Source: Mycobacterium sp. ACS4054 (lineage in GTDB: Bacteria > Actinomycetota > Actinomycetes > Mycobacteriales > Mycobacteriaceae). Taken from it: a DNA stretch of 64,000 nucleotides. The first letter of the stretch is position 1. Every line of letters begins with the position of its first letter. The DNA lies in the NCBI RefSeq assembly GCF_001667275.1, contig NZ_LZHV01000061.1:310001-374000 (forward strand), given 5' to 3'. Made by a program: the position numbers and the translations under genes. The notes beneath the pieces are model-generated. The model did not search any database. It worked only from the letters and a program-made list of their open reading frames with translations, and was not told the origin of the DNA. This document shows, one piece after another, positions 60,847 through 64,000 of this stretch.

Positions 60847-60859
60847 TAGGCTGTCCGAC
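60847..60859 (+). promoter_or_regulatory. Candidate -10 for leaderless rsmI
   Basis: TAGGCT (60847-60852) fits TANNNT; 7 nt separate it from the rsmI ATG at 60860. Confidence 0.45.
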
Positions 60860-61696
60860 ATGACCACTGGCCGCCTGTTGCTGGCCGCGACCCCGTTGGG
60901 CCAGCCGTCGGACGCCTCCCCCCGGCTCATCGACGCCCTCGCCCACGCCGACGTGGTGGCCGCCGAGGACACCCGGCGCGTCCGCACCCTGGCGAAAGCC
61001 CTGGACGTGACTATCGGCGGCCGCGTCATCAGCCTGTTCGACCGGGTCGAGGCGGCCCGGGTGGAATCGCTGATCGCCGCGCTGAAGGCCGGGGCGACGG
61101 TGTTGGTGGTCAGCGATGCCGGGATGCCGGTGATCAGCGACCCCGGCTTCCGGCTGGTCGCGGCCTGCGTGGACGCCGACCTGCCGCTGACCTGCCTGCC
61201 CGGCCCGTCGGCGGTGATGACGGCGCTGGCCCTGTCGGGCCTGCCGGCGGAGAAGTTCTGCTTCGAGGGGTTCGCCCCCCGCAAGAGGGCGGCGCGGCGG
61301 GCCTGGCTGGACTCGCTGGCCGACGAGCGGCGCACCTGCGTGTTCTTCGAATCGCCGCGCCGGCTGGCCGCGTGTTTGCGCGACGCCGTCGACCGGCTCG
61401 GCGGCGCCCGGCGCGCGGCCATCTGCCGCGAGCTGACCAAGGTGCACGAGGAGGTGGTGCGCGGGTCGCTGGACGAGCTGGCGGCGTGGGCGGACGACGG
61501 GGTGCTCGGCGAGGTCACCGTCGTGCTGGCGGGCGCCACCCCGCGCGCGGACCTGCCGTCGCTGGTCGAGCGGGTGGAGGAGCTGGTGGCCGGGGGTGCG
61601 CGCGTCAAGGACGCGTGTGGCGAGGTGGCCGCCGAGCATCCGGCCGTGCGCTCGCGGCAGCTCTACGACGCGGTCCTGCAGTCGCGCCGCGGGTGA
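60860..61696 (+). CDS. rsmI: 16S rRNA (cytidine(1402)-2'-O)-methyltransferase
   Basis: A 278-aa tetrapyrrole-methylase-fold enzyme that methylates C1402 in the decoding centre. Signatures: LLLAATPLGQPSD (normally a P-x-GN motif), AAEDTRRVRTL, VVSDAGMPVISDPGF and CLPGPSAVMTALALSGL, with the C-terminal HTH-like tail. Corresponds to Rv1003. Very close divergence from pmt. Confidence 0.95.
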   Translation: MTTGRLLLAATPLGQPSDASPRLIDALAHADVVAAEDTRRVRTLAKALDVTIGGRVISLFDRVEAARVESLIAALKAGATVLVVSDAGMPVISDPGFRLVAACVDADLPLTCLPGPSAVMTALALSGLPAEKFCFEGFAPRKRAARRAWLDSLADERRTCVFFESPRRLAACLRDAVDRLGGARRAAICRELTKVHEEVVRGSLDELAAWADDGVLGEVTVVLAGATPRADLPSLVERVEELVAGGARVKDACGEVAAEHPAVRSRQLYDAVLQSRRG

Positions 61697-61699
61697 GGA

Positions 61700-62953
61700 T
61701 CAGCCGGCCGAGAACGCGGCGGCGATGCGGGGCTGCCCGACGATCGGCGACGCCTTGTGCAGGCATTCGGCCCATTCGGCGTCGGGATCGGAATCGGCGG
61801 TAATTCCCCCGCCGACGCCCAGCACGGCCCCGCCGGCGGCGTCGAACTCGACGGTGCGGATGGCGACGTTCAGTTCGCAGCCCGCCACGGGGGAGGCCAA
61901 ACCGACCGTCCCACAGTATATTCCGCGACGATGCGGTTCCCACTGCGAGAGCAGTTGGCGCGCGCGGTGTTTGGGCGTCCCGGTGACCGACGCGGGCGGG
62001 AACGCGGCGTCCAGCAAGTCCGAGGTCGGCAGGTCGACGGGGACCCGCGCCGACACCGTCGAAACCAGGTGCCACACCCCGGGGGCGCGGCGCACCACCA
62101 ACAATTCGGGCACGGTGACGGTGCCGACGGTCGCCACCCGGCCGAGGTCGTTGCGCACCAGGTCCACGATCATGATGTTCTCGGCCACCTCTTTCGCCGA
62201 CGCCCGCAGCGCCGACGGCCAGGCGTCCAGGGGCAGGGTGCCCTTGATCGGGCTGGACGTCACGAGCGTGCCGCGGCGCCGCAGGAAGAGCTCCGGGGAC
62301 AGCGACGCCACCGCGCCCCATGGCCCGGCGACGTAGGCCGCCCGAGCCGGGGAGGTGCGCGCGATGCCCTCGGCGAAGAAGTCCAGCGGGGCGCCGTCGA
62401 CCGTCCCGGTGAATTGGGTGCACACGCAGGCCTGGTAGACCTCGCCGGCGCGGATGGCCTCCAGGCAGTTCTGCACGCCGTCGCGGTGGGCCACCCGGTC
62501 GCCGACGCGGAAGTCGATCCGGCACTCGCGCGCCGGTGGCGGCGCCGTCGCCAGCGCGGCGGCCAGCCAGTCCGGCATCGCCGCGCCCGACAGGCTCTCG
62601 TACCACCACTGGCCGTCCCGGTCGCGGCGCAGGACGCAATCGGTCCAGCCGCCCGCGGCTTCGGGAATCCGGTTCGGCCCGCCGCCGGCGCCGGGATCGG
62701 GATAGGAGAGGTAGCCGATCCAGCCGCCGCCCGCCGCGGGGGAGTCGGCCGGCGGGGCGCCCAGCCGGACCGCGAAGGCCGCGTCGAGCTCGACCGGCTG
62801 CGCGGACACGCTCGGGGCGATCACCGCGAGCGCGCCGAACCAGTCGCCGGTCAGCGCGGCCGGCGGCGGCAGGCCGAGCCGGGCCGTGGCGGCGCCGACG
62901 GCGCGCAGCACCTGGGGTGCGGCGCCAAGGTCGCCGAGCCGGTCGATACGCAC
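61700..62953 (-). CDS. pabB: Aminodeoxychorismate synthase component I
   Basis: A 417-aa chorismate-binding enzyme making 4-amino-4-deoxychorismate for folate. Key motifs: SSPIKGTLP with the catalytic lysine, NIMIVDLVRNDLGRV, and SVTGTPKHRARQLL, ending GVGGGITADSDPDAEW. Shorter than the roughly 458 aa I recall for Rv1005c, mainly in the N-terminal half. Draws on the same chorismate pool as the chorismate mutase at 4842. Confidence 0.94.
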   Translation of the reverse strand: MRIDRLGDLGAAPQVLRAVGAATARLGLPPPAALTGDWFGALAVIAPSVSAQPVELDAAFAVRLGAPPADSPAAGGGWIGYLSYPDPGAGGGPNRIPEAAGGWTDCVLRRDRDGQWWYESLSGAAMPDWLAAALATAPPPARECRIDFRVGDRVAHRDGVQNCLEAIRAGEVYQACVCTQFTGTVDGAPLDFFAEGIARTSPARAAYVAGPWGAVASLSPELFLRRRGTLVTSSPIKGTLPLDAWPSALRASAKEVAENIMIVDLVRNDLGRVATVGTVTVPELLVVRRAPGVWHLVSTVSARVPVDLPTSDLLDAAFPPASVTGTPKHRARQLLSQWEPHRRGIYCGTVGLASPVAGCELNVAIRTVEFDAAGGAVLGVGGGITADSDPDAEWAECLHKASPIVGQPRIAAAFSAG

Positions 62954-62993
62954 CGACCTAGCTTGACAGAAGTGCGGCCTTTCGCACCCCGGC

Positions 62994-63905
62994 CTACCCG
63001 CGGCTGACGTCGCGGGCCGTCGCCAGGGCCGTCAGCTTGTCCGGGTTGCGGGTCACGTAGAAGTTGGTGATCTTGTCGTTCGCGATCTCCAGCGTGATCA
63101 CCCCTTCGAGCTGGTCGCCGAGGTAGAGCAGCACGGCCGGGGCGCTGTTGCAGGTGACCATGTCGACGCGGAAGCCCTCGATCGCCGTCGCCTTGCGGAT
63201 CAGGCCGACGATGGCCCGGGCCACCCGCTCGGCGCCCACCACCGGCCGACGGGCCGCGCTGACCTTGCCGCCGCTGTCCGCCGTCCACGTGGCCTCGGGG
63301 GCGAGCAGTGTCATCAGCGTCTCCACGTCACCGCTGGCGGCCGTCTGCAGGAATTGGGCGGTGATCTGCGCGTTGCGTTGCGGGTCGGTCGCGTCGAACC
63401 TCTTCCGCCGCGCCCGCACGTGTTCACGCGCCCGGTGGGCCACCTGCCGCACCGTCGGCGCCGGCCTGCCCACCGCCTCGGCGATCTCGGCATAGTCGAA
63501 GCCGAACACCTCGCGCAGCACGAACACCGCGCGCTCGTCGGGGCTCAGCGTTTCCAGCAGGACCAGCATCGCCATCGAAATCGATTCCGCCAGAACGACA
63601 TCCGCGGAGGGGTCCTGCTCGTCGAGGAGCAGCGGCTCCGGCAGCCACGGGCCCACGTACTCCTCGCGTCGGCGCGCGTCGGCGCGTAGCGCGTTGAGCG
63701 CCTGGCGGGTGACCAGCTGGGCCAGGTAGGACTTGGTGTCGCGCACCGTCGACAGGTCGACCGCGGCCCACCGCAGATAGCTGTCCTGCAGCACATCGTC
63801 GGCCTCGGTCGCCGAGCCCAGCATCTCGTAGGCGATGGTGAACAGCAGCGGCCGCAGCACGGTGAACCGTGCCGCGTGCTCGCTGCCGTCCTGCGCGTGC
63901 GTCAT
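62994..63905 (-). CDS. ECF41-type sigma factor with SnoaL-like C-terminal domain
   Basis: A 303-aa ECF sigma factor. Region 2 shows EADDVLQDSYLRW; region 4 shows LSPDERAVFVLREVFG and APTVRQVAHRAREHVRARR. The ECF41 linker hallmark YVGPWLPEP is at 83-91. The C-terminal SnoaL-like domain has the DSGGK motif and NPDKL at 287-291. This domain acts as a built-in regulator in place of an anti-sigma factor (family knowledge). The start overlaps the stop of the upstream gene (ATGA), and ECF41 partners are typically the direct targets. Confidence 0.92.
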   Translation of the reverse strand: MTHAQDGSEHAARFTVLRPLLFTIAYEMLGSATEADDVLQDSYLRWAAVDLSTVRDTKSYLAQLVTRQALNALRADARRREEYVGPWLPEPLLLDEQDPSADVVLAESISMAMLVLLETLSPDERAVFVLREVFGFDYAEIAEAVGRPAPTVRQVAHRAREHVRARRKRFDATDPQRNAQITAQFLQTAASGDVETLMTLLAPEATWTADSGGKVSAARRPVVGAERVARAIVGLIRKATAIEGFRVDMVTCNSAPAVLLYLGDQLEGVITLEIANDKITNFYVTRNPDKLTALATARDVSRG

Positions 63906-64000
63906 CGGAGGGCGGTCTCCGCCGGCGCCTGCGCGGGCCTCTTGCCGCCCTTGATCCAGAGATACGAGCCGGGCTTGGCGACCTCGCGCCGAATCGCCCA
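63902..64000 (-). CDS. C-terminal end of a protein coupled to the ECF41 sigma factor (partial)
   Basis: Thirty-two codons ending in TGA; the 5' part is beyond the window. The tail reads REVAKPGSYLWIKGG followed by a Pro/Ala-rich end. I cannot assign a family from this. ECF41 genes usually accompany an oxidoreductase, carboxymuconolactone decarboxylase-like protein or epimerase, so one of these is expected. The four-base overlap with the sigma factor start shows they are one operon. Confidence 0.7.
   Translation of the reverse strand, partial: WAIRREVAKPGSYLWIKGGKRPAQAPAETALR

Noticed and set aside
60860..61696. Annotating rsmI as a siroheme or cobalamin methyltransferase
   Set aside because: Same fold, but motif order (AAEDTRRVRTL, DAGMPVISDPGF) is specific for the rRNA methyltransferase.

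Overview
The window is high-GC DNA from a slow-growing Mycobacterium, most likely the M. avium complex or a near relative. This rests on proteins recognisable by sequence: MprA/MprB/PepD, UvrD1, the 34-kDa antigen with its QYG repeats, the cAMP-responsive Pat acetyltransferase, the Ruc chaperone and the GlpR-like membrane protein. The gene order matches, from memory, the M. tuberculosis Rv0944-Rv1005c stretch, with some M. tuberculosis genes absent and others present only here. Coding density is high. No insertion sequence, prophage or CRISPR array was seen.

Layout. 1-9.8 kb: tail of an Fpg/Nei-like protein, an SDR, a divergent DUF2236 oxygenase/TetR pair around a 41-bp palindrome, pgi, an intergenic repeat array, chorismate mutase behind an apparent Phe/Tyr attenuator, uvrD1, and an M23 peptidase plus membrane protein. 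9.8-23.7 kb: sucCD, a thiolase-like protein, an F420-type oxidoreductase behind a KstR-like box, the 34-kDa antigen, a DUF6350 membrane protein, purNH, a MoxR/Mg-chelatase AAA+ protein with its VWA partner, and an aldo/keto reductase. 23.7-33 kb: a DUF1707 protein and a tightly coupled six-gene acyl-CoA operon on the minus strand (atuA-like, fadE13, accD2, accA2, fadE12, echA7). 33-44.4 kb: rpmF, mprAB-pepD-moaB2 with two MprA boxes, mscL, the CIRCE-controlled ruc operon, a 5-FTHF cyclo-ligase, galU-moeA1-rimJ-glpR and tRNA-Ala(CGC).

44.4-54.8 kb is the accessory part: an unknown protein beside the tRNA, a small UsfY-like membrane protein, a TetR/diiron pair behind a 29-bp palindrome, a TetR/cytochrome P450 divergent pair, an M42-type peptidase, a small unknown protein, a methyltransferase, and a heptose-activation cluster (hddA-gmhA-gmhB) next to a WecG/TagA-type glycosyltransferase. 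54.9-64 kb returns to the conserved backbone: Pat, two DUF5642 lipoproteins, AlkB-like oxygenase, arcA, pmt, rsmI, pabB, an ECF41 sigma factor and the end of its coupled upstream gene.

The most interesting signal is upstream of chorismate mutase on the minus strand. A 29-codon leader ORF has five Phe/Tyr codons within seven positions near its end. It is followed by a pause-type hairpin and then a strong intrinsic terminator just before the chorismate mutase start. Other points are a dispersed hairpin repeat found both between and inside genes, several well-defined operators (DUF2236/TetR, KstR, CRP, MprA, CIRCE, diiron/TetR), and the heptose/glycosyltransferase block. Orthology to M. tuberculosis genes is recalled from memory, not computed.
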